Shown: positions 13,163 through 24,759 of the stretch, in pieces
Position numbering within the stretch: the stretch's first letter is position 1
How the letters are laid out: each line of letters opens with the position of its first letter
Assembly: GCF_003265705.1 (NCBI RefSeq)
Contig: NW_020312848.1
Coordinates: forward strand, 57,437,737-57,501,736
Reading direction: 5' to 3'
From: Callorhinus ursinus
Taxonomy: Eukaryota; Chordata; Mammalia; Carnivora; Otariidae
DNA length: 64,000 nucleotides
Position numbers and translations under genes: made by a program
The notes under the pieces: generated by a model
Databases searched by the model: none
What the model saw: only the letters and a program-made list of their open reading frames with translations
Told to the model about the DNA's origin: nothing

Positions 13163-13300
13163 TCAGCAATCACCAAATAGCTGCTAGGTGGTAAGGTAAC
13201 ATGGGAAGAGAATGTGAATAAAAAGTGGTCCATGACTTCAAGGAGTTTACTTTGATGAAGAAGACAAACTTGTGAAAAATGACCATTATATGACAAACAC
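13163..13300 (+). mobile_element. L2/MIR-like ancient relic
   Basis: Weak similarity to the common LINE-2/MIR 3' segment: TTATTCAGCAATCACCAAAT, then GCTGCTAGGTGGTAAGG, then GACTTCAAGGAGTTTAC. It is strongly diverged, so the family is uncertain. Confidence 0.4.
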
Positions 13301-13606
13301 AAGATATGGGAGTGTTAGGACATCAAAAGATAGGAGCCAGAACTCAGATTTCTGAATCACTGAATATTACCCTCAATAAGCCATTTATTACTTATTTAGG
13401 GCCTCAAAGAAACTATATGGACAAAGGATATGGTGAATAGAAAACCAGACTATTTCTACTTGAGGCTTTGACCTACAACCTCTATTTAGACCCAGGCATG
13501 ACTGGACCACAGAGAAACTTCTCTTTTTGAAGAGAGTGAACTGAGAATCAAAACAGGCAAGATGTTTTCTTTTGCCATTTCTTTCCAAATATACACCTGG
13601 ATTTTA

Positions 13607-13796
13607 TTTTTATTTTTTTTAAAGATTTTATTTATTTATTTGAGAGAGAGAGAGCGCATGAGCAGGGGGGAGGGGCAGAGGGAGAAGCAGACTCCCCACT
13701 GAGCAAGGAGCCCAACGAGGCTTGATCCTGGGACTCCAGTATCATGACCTGAGCCAAAGGCAGATACTTAACCAGCTGAGCCACCCAGGTGCCCCT
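13607..13796 (-). mobile_element. CAN-SINE, antisense
   Basis: It reads poly(T), AAAGATTTTATTTATTTATT, GA-rich block, CTTGATCCTGGGACTCCAG, and ends GAGCCACCCAGGTGCCCC. A 16-bp target-site duplication with one mismatch flanks it (ATACACCTGGATTTTA, 13591-13606 and 13797-13812). Confidence 0.96.
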
Positions 13797-13812
13797 ATAC
13801 ACCCGGATTTTA

Positions 13813-16766
13813 GCTCTTCATATTTCACCAGCATGTTGGTGAGAAAAGATTTGTTCAAGAAGAGCTTACAATCCCTAAAGAAAGTGCAACTGCAAGAATA
13901 GAGCGAACAAATGTTTTGCTCCTTGCCTTGCACAGAACTGGTCTTTGGCTTTTGCCATAGACACCAGAGCCTTGAAGAAGGAGGAACAGGCTCAGTGCTG
14001 CTCACTTCTGAGATGGCATGGAAGGAAGGATCTCAGTAGGCAGACAAGAGTAATGCTGGATCTTTCCAAGCCTTCCCATTGTTCTAGGTTTCTAGGAAAA
14101 ACAAGTCTCCTATGAGGCTAAAGCACACATGAACAACAGGTCATAGTACTTGAGTATCTGAGAAACATACTCCTATCTGGAGGTAAAACAAGGGAGGACT
14201 GGGAAAAAGGGAGAAAGGTGAGCTTCCCTATAAGCTAACAGATTATAATAAAGATATATACAAAGTGCTATTGTGGTTTGACTGGGAAGGGAGGGGTTTG
14301 AAGTAATTTTCCTGCTAAAGTTAGCAAAGGCTTCAACTAAGTGGAGAAACTGCAGAACAAGCATCCCAAGTGTATGCAATGATACCCTGGACCAGATCTG
14401 AGTGTTTCAGAAAACAGATCTGCCAACTAGAGACATCCCTCTGAATCTATTTAGTATTATACTTTTACCCTAGTATGTAATAACTGTCCTCTTACTTCTA
14501 CATGCTCCCTTGTTGGAAACTAGTTTATAAACTAAAAATAAAAACCACAATAACTTCATCTAGTTGACATTAACCTGTGGTGCTGCCTTTTCCTTGGACA
14601 AACATTTAATTTGCATCCCTTGAAAATCACAGTGAGTGCAGACTTATGGAGAAGGAGACCAAAAATACTCAAAACTGCTTTGGCATTATTGTGAATAAGA
14701 CTGTGAGACCATTAGACACACTTGTCTCAAGTCTTGCGCACCTGGACATTTCTGCATGTTAAAATGAAATGAGGGATAGATTGAATCAGGAAATCTAAGT
14801 TCATACTTTGGGCCTTACAGATTTGGAACTTGGGAAAATTGTGTCATTCTGTCAAGCTCAGTTTTATGCTGTGATTATCTCTCACAAAGCTGTCATGATT
14901 ATCAAATAAAAGAAACTTAAATGAAAATTTATATCAACATAATCTAGTTTACTATTAATAGAATAGAATTCAAGATATTGTCACTTTTTTCCTGACCTCA
15001 TTTTGGGAATTAGGTATATAAAGGTAACAGAAATTTTGCAAGTTAGATGAAAGATGGAATTAAGCAGAGGATTTGGATATGGGTGGATAAGTTTATAAAT
15101 ATATTGTGCCTAAGACTTCTTCTCTAAAATATTAAATGTAGTCCTGTACTTTATTTCTAAAAAAATGAAAAGAAGGAAAACAAAGAATACCAGCAATAAT
15201 TACAACATTTCCTAATCTTTAATAAAAAGTATATATCTCCATAGGGTGAATCTTGGCTTTGAATTTAATTGTATTTTGTTCACAGATTTTTTAAAATGTA
15301 AAATACATTAAAGAAGAGAGCTATGTTTAAATATACTATGAATATCTACCAAATGGAGAAAAGGGTTACAGGAATGTAATAGTCACAAAATTATACGAAT
15401 GTATCCAAATATTAATTGAATATGTTTCTGTTCCTGCATATAATGAAAAGAATAGTGTGTCTTTTCAGTCCTGCTTTTGTTTTAAAGAAGACAGCTTCCA
15501 TCAGTTAAATAAAAATCAAATAGAAATTTAAATAGAATCACTCTCTTAAGTGTAATCTCTAATTTAACTCCCACTAAAAATATATAGAAAATACACGCAG
15601 ATTGTAATGATGGTACATATATTTGAGATTTATCTGCTGCATACTTACTTGTAATTCTACTCTTTCACAAAATATAACTCATTAATATTATTCTCCCTTA
15701 CTATCTTTCAGTTGTTTATGCTGAAGCACTAAAATATCTTAGATATGACAACTCATTATCAATATCTGAGCTTATGAAGACATTTGATGGCCTGTCCATC
15801 CAGAACATAGAGATTAGGTAATACAAATATATCCAAATACCAACTCCAGTTTTGAGATCTACATTATCAAAATATTAGTAAATAACATGACAAATGTCTA
15901 AATAAACCATTTGTGACATATTTAAGTTGTTCCTTCTCAGCATTCTCTGATGAGGTATCTCTCTCTTTCTATTATACTTACATAATAAACACATTGTAAA
16001 TATAAATACATAGTAAGTAAGAATATTATCCTTATCTTCCCCAGTTATCATTGAAAATCAAAAGAAAAAGATGTTACCCTAAGAATGTATCTTGTAAAAT
16101 TATCCAAATTATAAAGCAATAGCCAAAGTACTAGCTACAGCTTTTAAAAGCTATCCTATTTTCATCCACTAGAAACCATCACAACTTATCATATTATGAA
16201 TAAATTACAGGTCATCCCGTAGGATTTGGAATTATACCTCCCATAACTGATTGATGCAGTGTATCCAAGTTTACAGCCCAGCAGGCACAGGAGGCTTTTC
16301 TGAAGGAGAAATTACAGGAATTCCTGCATTCCAGTCCAGAACCCTGTTTTCCTTGAAGCAACACCAATATGAAACTAGTCTTGAACCTGGTCAAACCACA
16401 TCAGATACTATTAACTGCTGATACAGTCACAAAGTTATAAGGCAAAGATCTCTGGATCATGTTTCCCAATTCAAAAAAATATACATTCCCATGACAGAAT
16501 GTTGTCACTCCTTGGGGATCTAAAGTTGAGAATCTCACATTATTTTTCCAAACCAGATGGGCTGAGGCATGAGGAAGTTTTCAAAAATCTCCCATCAAAG
16601 CAGCAGATTTAGCAGATTTAGAAAGCTTTGGCCCAGGACTCCAGGACAAAGACCCTAAGTTCTAGGAGCTACTAATTGTGACACACTTCTTCTTTGTGTT
16701 ATAATTATAAAGCTTTCTCTTAGTTTAGTAGGTTGTTAATTTTCAAGAACAAAAAGTTAAGATTTT
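13813..16766. other. AT-rich single-copy DNA
   Basis: No gene recognised. The segment 14826-14915 is listed separately as a MIR relic. Other open frames (14173-14379, 16212-16394) are short and unsupported. Confidence 0.5.
14826..14915 (-). mobile_element. MIR relic, antisense
   Basis: ACTTGGGAAAATTGTGTCAT, then CAAGCTCAGTTTTATGCTGT, then TCATGATTATCAAATAA. The order follows the antisense MIR consensus (slow-to-decay SINE relic) but with many mismatches. Confidence 0.45.
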
Positions 16767-16781
16767 TTTCCCTTTAGTTCT

Positions 16782-16975
16782 TTTTTTTTAAGATTTTATT
16801 TATTTGACAGAGAGAGAGACAGCGAGAGAGAGGGAACACAAGCAGGGGGAGTGGGAGAGGGAGAAGCAGGCTTCCTGCCAAGGAGGAAGCTCCATGCAGG
16901 GCTTGATCCCAGGACTCTGGGATCATGACCTGAGCCGAAGGCAGATGCTTAACAACTGAGCCACCCAGGCACCCC
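16782..16975 (-). mobile_element. CAN-SINE, antisense
   Basis: It reads poly(T), AAGATTTTATTTATTTGACA, GA-rich block, TTGATCCCAGGACTCTGGGA, and ends GAGCCACCCAGGCACCCC. Near-identical flanks TTTCCCTTTAGTTCT / TTTCCCTTTAATTCT form the target-site duplication. Confidence 0.95.
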
Positions 16976-16989
16976 TTTCCCTTTAATTC

Positions 16990-19988
16990 TAATGCCCTGG
17001 TATCCAAAGATGATCTTTGCTGTTTTGACAAAATCTGACTGGTAAAAAAATGGAGACCTGGCCTCAGTGTCACTTTCTGGGTCATCTAGAAGGGAGAATT
17101 CAGATAAAGTTTGGGTTTGGGGATTTTTTTTTCTTAATAGAACTAGGAAAAATAGTTGGAAGGCTAAGTAGAACATTTCATGGGTTATTAATGATTCTAC
17201 TTATTTTCCATTACAGTCCTACGTTGTGTTCTTTCTCGAGTCTTAAATGCTTTCACATAACTGTTGTCCCAAATAACTGAAATCACTATAGAAAACACAA
17301 GATCGTATAAGAAACTAAAGAATGCACTCCAGATTTATTCATTTCTTATATCACAAGCCTCACTTGGATGAGTGAGAAACCTGAAGCTTAGATGCATGGA
17401 ATAGTAAAGAGGCATATATGACTTTTCCTAAGAAGGGAACATACTGATAGAGACAGCTTCATGAATTTGAATCACTGTTGTTGTTTAAGGCAGCTTGAAT
17501 GGGAAATATCAAAGCTGCCATAGGATAAATGTATTAGTATTCATAGAATATTCTAGTTCTTCACTGTCTAATATGATAATCACCAGCCACATGTGGAGTA
17601 CAACTAAGGAACTATCTTAAAAGCATTTTTTTACTTTTAATAAATATTGAAGCAATGCACATTTTTTCTGTTAAACATAGCTCTATCATTTTGTTAGAAC
17701 CATATCTCACTTTAACCACTGCATTCCATAAAATATTATATTGCAGTGCAAGAACATGTCATTTCTAGTATCTCATTCCTACTTTCTTAAAAGCAATTGT
17801 ATGTTCAAATACTGTATATTAGGTAATTAAAATATTGTAACTATGCCACCTGTTTTTTTTTAATGTGTTACTATAGCTATTAAAATTGTAAAGTAGTTTA
17901 GAGTGGTTCTCATTACATATATATTGGTTAATACATAAGTAGTGTTATTTTCACTTGGTCAGTGTTGATGCCAGCAATATGAAATGATACTTAGCCTGGA
18001 TATGACTTTGGATAACAGTCTATGAAACTTGCTTCATGAATGAAAGGTCTATGAGACTCCACATGACAGATAAAGCAAATGACCTTTTTTAGTTCTCTAA
18101 ATCTTTACCGTGGCTCAAGTTATGGGCTCTTTGTTGATAAATAGTGAAAAAAAATTATGGAAGAGAAATAATGTGTGAAATGTTGGTAATGGTAAGCAAA
18201 TCTGAGCAAAAACTTCCCTCCTTATGTAGTTTGCCCTTAACCATATTTTAAAGATGGGATACTGTACAGAGTGTCATAATGCTGGGTTTAGTCTTGAAAG
18301 TGGCTAATATTCATTCAATATTTTTTGTTGGTACCTACTGTGTGCCAGGCATTATAAAAATATCCCAAAAGGAATAAGAAATGACCCCAACTTTCACAGA
18401 TATTATGGACATATAAAAGAAATCTATAAACCTAAAGTTGCAAATATTGTGTGGATGGATCTGTAACAGGTATTTGCACAGGTCATGCTGAATAATAAAA
18501 AGAGCAAGTAGCCATGTCTACTTGCAGTTGGGACAGCTGGTCAACTAGGAGTCACAGAATTTAATACATGCAGGGGTTTTGTTGTGCTCCTACTGGAACA
18601 AAAAAAGTGAATTTTTCTAGGCAATGACAAATCACAGACAACTGTCCATTATTCTTTTTTTTCTTATAATGATGTTTTTGATAGGAGTAGGCATCATCAG
18701 CAATGTTATTTCCTAATATATATATTTATACACATTATGCCTTTTTTTTAAATGTGAACTTAAATGTGGCTTAGTGGTTTTCAGTTTCCTGAGTGCTGAC
18801 ACAAGTCCTTTCACTTCCTGAGAATTTCCAATTTGAAAGGAATTTGGGTATCAGGAATATGATACATACTTATCTACTTGCTTTTTGACAAGTTTTGTTT
18901 TACTCTACCTGTTGGTTGAAGATATGCGAAGATACTTTGTAATCAATTTCCTTCATCTTTTAATTCTACAAAGAAAATAATACTTATTTCAAATACGGTT
19001 CCTTTGTCCAATTTCTAGTGTCTCTTAGTATTGAAAGAACTCAACAAATTAAATCAACGGCTCAGACATAGGAGATTTTTTTAGAAACCAAATCTCATTT
19101 ATATCAAAAGCATTTTGTAACATTCAAAAACACTTGCAAATTATCAAAATGATTTCTCATACTGACATGTTTTTCATAAATTGAACAGTTTTTTTTAAAT
19201 TAAATGGCCATGCTATTTCTAATTGAAAAAGCCAGTCTCTTTCACCTTCAAATTATTTTTGGCTTTTTCATGATGTTCTTTTAACCATTCTCTGACATCC
19301 TCCAAAGGAAAGAAAGTTTTACATTCTGTCTAGGTCACTGATTTCCAAGAGTGATGAAAATCATTTAACTTTAGTAATAGATGATTCAAAATCTGTTTAA
19401 ATTTTATCTGTTTTCTCTTACAAAGTTATTGTGTGTTTTAGATACCAAGGATTCATGACCCTGAAGCTGATATGATTCAGAAAAATTAGAGATTTGTTAA
19501 TGATACAAAGATGGTCAAATCTGAACAAGATGGAGATATTTAGATCTCAAAAGAAGTGTAATTAGCATTATAGTAAGCACTAAGGTTCAAATGATGATAC
19601 AGGTCAAGTGAAAACTATCACTGAATAAAATAAGATGACACTTAACATGTGAACATGACTCAATAATGTGTGCAAAATAAACGAACAAAACATATTTTGT
19701 CCTTTAAAAAGTAAAACAGGTAGAGTGAAATAAAACTTTTACCACTTTTGTCTAGCTAAACATTACGTATAGATCTTGGCATCTTTTCCCCAAAGACAGT
19801 TCATCTAGAGCATGCACACACATGTTCACAGACACACTCTATCAGACAACTACAAAAATTTTTGTGAAAAATTTGTCTTTCTTTCTCCAACTGAAAATTA
19901 TATTCAGCCATTTGATTGTATTATAATTAAGACCACAGACCTATTCCAGGACTTTCCTTCTCTGAATGCTAATTGAACATCTGTTTAT
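16990..19988. other. AT-rich single-copy DNA with ancient relics
   Basis: No gene recognised. A MIR/L2-like piece lies at 18310-18400. Around 17550-17720 there is a segment with GATAATCACCAGCCACATGT that looks like an old interspersed repeat whose family I cannot name. Confidence 0.5.
18310..18400 (+). mobile_element. MIR/L2-like relic
   Basis: ATTCATTCAATATTTTTTGT followed by TACCTACTGTGTGCCAGGCA is the widely recognised motif shared by MIR and L2 3' regions; the remainder is diverged. Confidence 0.55.
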
Positions 19989-20202
19989 TTTTTATTTATT
20001 TATTTATTTAAGATTTTATTTATTTATTTGACAGAGAGAGACACAATGAGAGAGGGAACACAAGCAGGGGGAGGGGGAGAGGGAGAGGGAGAAGCAGGCT
20101 TCCTGTGAGCAGGGAGCCCAATGCAGGGCTTGATCCCAGGACCCTGGGATCATGACCCGAGCCGAGGGCGGACGCTTAACGACTGAGCCACCCAGGCGCC
20201 CT
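19989..20202 (-). mobile_element. CAN-SINE, antisense, no clear target-site duplication
   Basis: It reads a TTTA-repeat lead, AGATTTTATTTATTTATTTG, ACAGAGAGAGAC, a body with TTGATCCCAGGACCCTGGGA, and ends GAGCCACCCAGGCGCCC. The copy is well preserved, yet the sequences before (TTGAACATCTG) and after (TAGAGACAGAAAG) do not match. Confidence 0.93.
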
Positions 20203-20550
20203 AGAGACAGAAAGTCTTTCCAAGACCTTAGGAATGGAGATTCACAGGAAGTGAGTTTATAATAACATATATAAGGGGGGTGGGGGAGGAGTGTCAATGG
20301 CAGGAAGTAGCCAAACAACAAAAGCAAGTGAAAAAACAAAACCGCCAATAAGTGCTCAGCATCCTCAGAGGAAACAAACAAGGCCTCAGTGAAATGTCCC
20401 TTCTGATGCTCACCTCCTTTGGCTCCGAATTCATACTCATCCAACAATCTTTTAGTTACTATGTATCACCTTGAACCCATAAGGAGACACCCAGAATATG
20501 GGTCCAGTATATATCTCAGGGGACAGGGGTCCCTCTAGTGTACATTGTAT
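20203..20550. other. single-copy DNA
   Basis: No gene recognised. The 143-codon minus-strand frame at 20016-20447 is mostly read-through of the SINE and is not a gene. Confidence 0.5.
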
Positions 20551-20608
20551 ATTTTTTTTCTTTAAAATTTTTTGTTATGTTAATCGCCATACATTACATC
20601 ATTTGTTT
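20551..20608 (-). mobile_element. very short 5'-truncated LINE-1 3' end, antisense
   Basis: CTTTAAAATTTTTTGTTATG followed by TTAATCGCCATACATTACAT and CATTTG matches the first bases (antisense) of the L1 3' UTR seen at 6884, 27043 and 53345. Only about 50 bp of L1 are present. Confidence 0.75.
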
Positions 20609-20616
20609 ATTTTTAA

Positions 20617-20700
20617 ATATCATGCAACACATATTTATTGACAAGCTATTCTGTGTCCATCTCTACATTTGGCTCTATAGGATTATAAAGATATGCATGT
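20617..20700 (+). mobile_element. L2/MIR-like relic
   Basis: AACACATATTTATTGACAAG and TCTGTGTCCATCTCTAC follow the pattern of the L2/MIR 'tattgagcacctactgtgtgccagg' block. Weak. Confidence 0.35.
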
Positions 20701-21248
20701 CATTGCTATCCTGTCTCCTTCCCTCCCTTTCTTTATTCCTTCCCCTTTCCTTTGTTCCCCTCCTTTCTTTCACTCTCATCGTCCTTCTGAGTATGTGGTA
20801 GTACAGAGAAGCATAAATTCCCACTAGGAAATACTTTCTCAGAGTTTTGTTTAAGGTGCCCTTACGTTTGGGTTTGTAAATACAATGACTTGGTAATTTA
20901 ACTCATTCTGAGACAAATAATTTTAATTTAGCCATTAAGTTAATATTTGAAAACAGCAAGCTGAAGTATTAAGTTGCACAAACTGAGAAGTTGTTAATGA
21001 AAAAATTTAAAGTGCATACTATGAACAACTCTGCATTTTAAAGCCCAATGGATGATTAAAAAAAGTATTATAATACTGAAGCTAAGATTATATTTTAAAG
21101 TTGGTTATTTTAAACATGCATATGCCAATACTTAATTGGGAAATTAAGAACTCAAGGAAATAGTTAATTATATCCCCCAAAGAACATTTACTAGAAAATA
21201 TATGACCAATTTCTTTTATCAGGAAAGGCTGTTTCCCTTGAGGTATTG
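20700..21248. other. AT-rich single-copy DNA
   Basis: A CT-rich patch at 20708-20790, otherwise AT-rich with no recognisable gene or repeat. Confidence 0.45.
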
Positions 21249-21780
21249 TCTTAGTTTTTTATTGCTGCCTAACAAATAACCACAAACTTCGAGGCTTGAA
21301 ACAACACCCATATTATCTTAATGCTTTCCTGTGTTAGGAATCCAGGTGTGGGTTAACTGTATCCTCTGCTCAGTCTTGCCAGGTTGAAACCCAGGTGTCC
21401 AGGGCTGTGATTTCATCTGAAGTTCAGGGTCAGTCCTCTTCCAAGCTCACTGTTGCTTGTAGTATTCAGTTTCTTGCGATGGGAGAGTGAGGCCCTCAGC
21501 TTCTAGAGGCTGCCCCCTTCATGTCATACAGCCCTCTCCCCAACATGGCAGTTTGCTTCTTTAAGGCTAACTTGAAATCTCTTTTCAGACTTCTAAGACA
21601 GAGTTTAATTAATGTAATGCACTCAAAGAAGTAATTATTTGATCACCATATTCCATTGGCTAGAAGCCAAGTCGAGTTTACCTGCACCAAAGGGGGAGAG
21701 ATTATACAAAGTGATTAAGAAAGGTGTGGATACCAGGGGGAGGGTCGTTTGGGGCCATTTTAGAATTCTGCCCACCATAG
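21249..21780 (-). mobile_element. MaLR-like LTR relic, antisense (family uncertain)
   Basis: It begins TTGTCTTAGTTTTTTATTGC then TGCCTAACAAATAACCACAA, contains CAACATGGCAGTTTGCTTCT, and ends GGGGCCATTTTAGAATTCTG CCCACCATA. These are landmarks of an old, widespread mammalian LTR-like repeat in reverse orientation. I am sure it is an interspersed repeat, less sure of the subfamily. Confidence 0.6.
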
Positions 21781-21924
21781 GTACTTTACTATGATACTGT
21801 TTCTTCATCATAGTCTTCAATTTCAGTTAGAATGTTTTAAATTGCAAGAAAATATGTAAATATGGCTTTAAAATCAGTGCTTATTTTCTCACAGTCATAC
21901 TGAAAATTGTTGATTGAAGGTGTC

Positions 21925-22202
21925 CTTTGAAGCACAAAGTTTTTAATTTTGATGATGTCAAAAGTATCTATTTTTCCTTTTGCTGCTCATGCTTTTATGT
22001 CATATGAATCTTCTGCCAAATTCAAGATTATAAAGATTTACTTCTATGTTTTCTTCTCAGGGTTTTATAGTTTTAGCTCTTATATTTAGAGCTAAAACTG
22101 ATCAATCAAAATTGATCAATTTTGAGTTAATTTTTTTATATCATGTGAAATAAGAATCCAACTTCATTTTTTTGCATATTTCTCTCCACTTGTCCTAGCA
22201 TG
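21925..22202 (-). mobile_element. old LINE-1 ORF2 fragment, antisense
   Basis: TTTTTAATTTTGATGATGTC, TATTTTTCCTTTTGCTGCTC, ATGTTTTCTTCTCAGGGTTT, TTGAGTTAATTTTTTTATAT and CTTCATTTTTTTGCATATTT follow the antisense L1 ORF2 order. Between 22088 and 22111 there is extra sequence not expected in L1, which forms palindromes (see findings). Confidence 0.8.
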
Positions 22203-22566
22203 TTTGCTTCTCTGTGCTGTGGTCTGGAAAGTTCTATCAGGAAAACACGAAAGTGATTGTGGGGCTTACCTCTTATGTTTACCTTCTCTCAAGGATAACT
22301 GCCTTTTACTGCCTGTTGTCCAACACATAAGAAGAGGTACTTCATGTATTCTGTCCAGTTTTATAATTGTTAATCATGGGAGAAATTTTCCAAAGTAAGA
22401 TACTTGGTCATGACCTCCTCATACCTCTGCCCCTTCCCACTCGCAAAACAAGAACAACAACAACAACAAAAGGGAATGATGCAGAAACCAATAATGAAAA
22501 CTAGGAAATTATATTCTGGACAACCTTAAGGGAGAAATGACTAGATAATTAGCTTCATAATTGAGT
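22203..22566. other. single-copy DNA before microsatellite
   Basis: No gene recognised; contains a short (AAC)n run at about 22453-22470. Confidence 0.5.
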
Positions 22567-22568
22567 TT

Positions 22569-22612
<44 letters not shown>

Positions 22613-22625
22613 TNNNNNNNNNNTT

Positions 22626-22673
<48 letters not shown>

Positions 22674-22718
22674 TTTCTTTCTTTCTTTCTTTTCTTTCTT
22701 TCTTTCTTTTCTTTTTTT
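22567..22718. repeat. (TTTC)n microsatellite
   Basis: A nearly pure TTTC tetranucleotide array, at least 150 bp, with a few TTTTC interruptions near its right end. It is interrupted by an assembly gap, so the true length is unknown. On the other strand it is a polypurine GAAA tract. Confidence 0.98.
22614..22623. other. assembly gap (10 N)
   Basis: Ten undetermined bases within the TTTC array. The round number suggests a placeholder gap, not a measured length. Confidence 0.97.
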
Positions 22719-23504
22719 TGTTTATTTATAGATCTGCCCCAGGTACAAACTAGTGTGAGAACTGTAGAGGAGCTAATTGCAAGAAGGTTTTTAAGACAAT
22801 TGGGGTGAATTTTTCAGAAAAAGGGAAATGAAAACACTGAGTAAATGAAACTATGAACTAATGGTGGATTATTTTGTATGCACATCCTAGAATAGAAGAG
22901 ATAAACATACACCCTGAGAATAAGTTGGGCAGAGTTTCTAGGATGCCAAGCAGTTCCTTTCCTCTTCCCTGAGGAGAGAGCTATACAATTGGGCTACCTG
23001 AATAAGTCACACCCCAGAATGATAATGGAAATGCATTTTAACCCTTAAGTCTTAGTTTCCAAGCGAATTCATTGTGTGGGTAATTGCAGCACCTACAGGT
23101 AGGGATTTTGTTTAGAGGTAAATGAAATCTATATAAAGTACTTAATCTATATAAAGTGCTCTGTTAGAATTAAATGAAATCTACATAATTGAATAAATAC
23201 TAAGTGTATTTAACAGAATGTATGTATGCACCATGTAACAAAACTAATTTGATTATAGAAATGTACCGATCAATTGTCAGGATAGAAAATCAGAATATTA
23301 TGATTTCATTCATTCCCATTCAACTCGTCTATTGTTTAGAAATTGAATAGACTATGGAATATGATAGTGAAAGCCTAACCAATTGAAAACTTCATTCCAA
23401 AAGATTTTTTTTTTTTTGACCAGCTGGGGTTCTCTTTATCCCAAAATACATTTTTAGGTAATGTTTTGCCTTTTGAAAGGATTAAATATAATAAAATAGC
23501 CTTT
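22719..23504. other. AT-rich single-copy DNA
   Basis: No gene seen. A locally repeated motif AAATGAAATCTATATAA (about 23120 and 23170, the second with ACATAA) may be MIR-derived. Confidence 0.45.
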
Positions 23505-23519
23505 AAAAATTACATATAA

Positions 23520-23720
23520 GGGCACCTGGGTGGCTAAGTCAGTTAAGCAGCCGCCTTCCGCTCAGGTCATGATCCCAGGGTCTTGGGTTCTAGCCCCACA
23601 TCAGGCTCCTTGCTCAGCAGGGAGCCTGCTTCTCCCCTGCCTGCCACTCCCCCTGCTTGTGCTTGCTCTCTCCTTCTCTCTCTCTCTGTGTCAAATAAAT
23701 AAGATCTTAAAAAAATGTAA
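23520..23720 (+). mobile_element. CAN-SINE, sense
   Basis: Head GGGCACCTGGGTGGCTAAGT, B-box region GGTTCTAGCCCC, CT-rich body, tail AAATAAATAAGATCTTAAAA. A perfect 15-bp target-site duplication AAAAATTACATATAA flanks it (23505-23519 and 23721-23735). Confidence 0.97.
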
Positions 23721-23963
23721 AAAAATTACATATAAAATAGTAATGGGTATATACTGAAAAGTTAGAAGAAAAATGGGGTAATTACCTTCAATGATAAATA
23801 GCTACTCCAAGAAGAACAATAATAAAATAAATCTTTTTTTTAAAAAAAGAAGTTTTAAACTTCTCTGGAAACTCAGAATGCTTCTGGAATTTCTATGGAC
23901 TTGATATTATAGTAAGAACAAAGATGATTTTCCATCACTATGAACTTCCATCAGTATAAACCA

Positions 23964-24154
23964 TTTTTTAAGATTTTATTTATTTATTTGAGAGAGAGAG
24001 AGCATGAATGGGGGCCAGGGGGGAGCGCACAGGGAGAGGGAGAAGCAGACTCCTCCCCGCTGAGCATGGATACCAATGTGGGGCTCTATCCCAGGACCTT
24101 GGGATAGGGGAACACAAGGCAGACACTTAACAGACTGAGCTACCCAAGCACCCC
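23964..24154 (-). mobile_element. CAN-SINE, antisense
   Basis: It reads TTTTTTAAGATTTTATTTAT, GA-rich block, GGGGCTCTATCCCAGGACC, and ends GAGCTACCCAAGCACCCC. Flanks TAAACCATTTTT / TAAACCCTTTTT give a short imperfect target-site duplication. Many CpG-to-TpG changes suggest an older copy. Confidence 0.93.
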
Positions 24155-24372
24155 TAAACCCTTTTTAATGGTCTAGCAAACACTATATAATTGTGTCTGT
24201 TGTATCTGCAGACATATGATGAATGCGCTTATATAATTACTATACGTAATATATAAAGTATGATTTTAGATTACAAACCATCCTTTTTGAGGGAAAAAGA
24301 AAGGAAATTATTAAAGTAAGATATTATTATGCTAAAGCAATTAAGAGGTCTTAACTTGCTAAAAAGAAAATA

Positions 24373-24570
24373 GGGTGCCTGAGTGGCTCAGTCAGTTAAG
24401 CACCTGTCTTCTGCTCAGGTCGCGATCCCAGGAGTCTGGGATCGAGCCTGCTTTGAGCTCCCTGCTCAGTGGGGAGTCTGTTTCTCCCTCTCCCTCTGCC
24501 ACTCCCCCCTGCTTGTGTTCTCTGGCTCTCTATCTTTCTGTCAAATAAATAAATAAAATCTTTAAAAAAG
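24373..24570 (+). mobile_element. CAN-SINE, sense
   Basis: Head GGGTGCCTGAGTGGCTCAGT, body with GGAGTCTGGGATCGAGCC, tail AAATAAATAAATAAAATCTT. Flanked by AAAAAGAAAATA (24361-24372 and 24571-24582). Confidence 0.96.
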
Positions 24571-24759
24571 AAAAAGAAAATAAATGGACTAATTTTACTC
24601 ACTGACCAACAGCTAAGGAAAAATCTAAGAGAAACACATAGTATCAAATGTAAAAGAAAGAAAATAGTACCTAGATGAATACTGAAACATTCCATTGGTG
24701 GCAAGCAATTACATTATTTCAAGGCACTGAATGATTATTCATAAAGCTTACATCATGAG

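Larger units (their letters stand above)
9350..13590. other. long AT-rich single-copy region with a few relics
   Basis: No host exon is recognised. It contains a CA microsatellite (separate entry), an L2/MIR-like relic around 13163-13300 (TGCTAGGTGGTAAGG... TTCAAGGAGTTTACT), and a candidate conserved non-coding stretch at 12060-12640 discussed in the findings. The open frames at 10970-11314 and 12321-12575 cover the CA repeat or AT-rich DNA and look like chance. Confidence 0.5.

Noticed and set aside
20016..20447. 143-codon - strand frame
   Set aside because: Its C-terminal half is a translated CAN-SINE (the recurring pattern with SARVMIPGSWDQALHWAPCS). Similar frames appear at other SINEs.
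22567..22718. Regularly spaced repeat array (CRISPR-like at first sight)
   Set aside because: It is a tetranucleotide microsatellite without spacers, in mammalian DNA.
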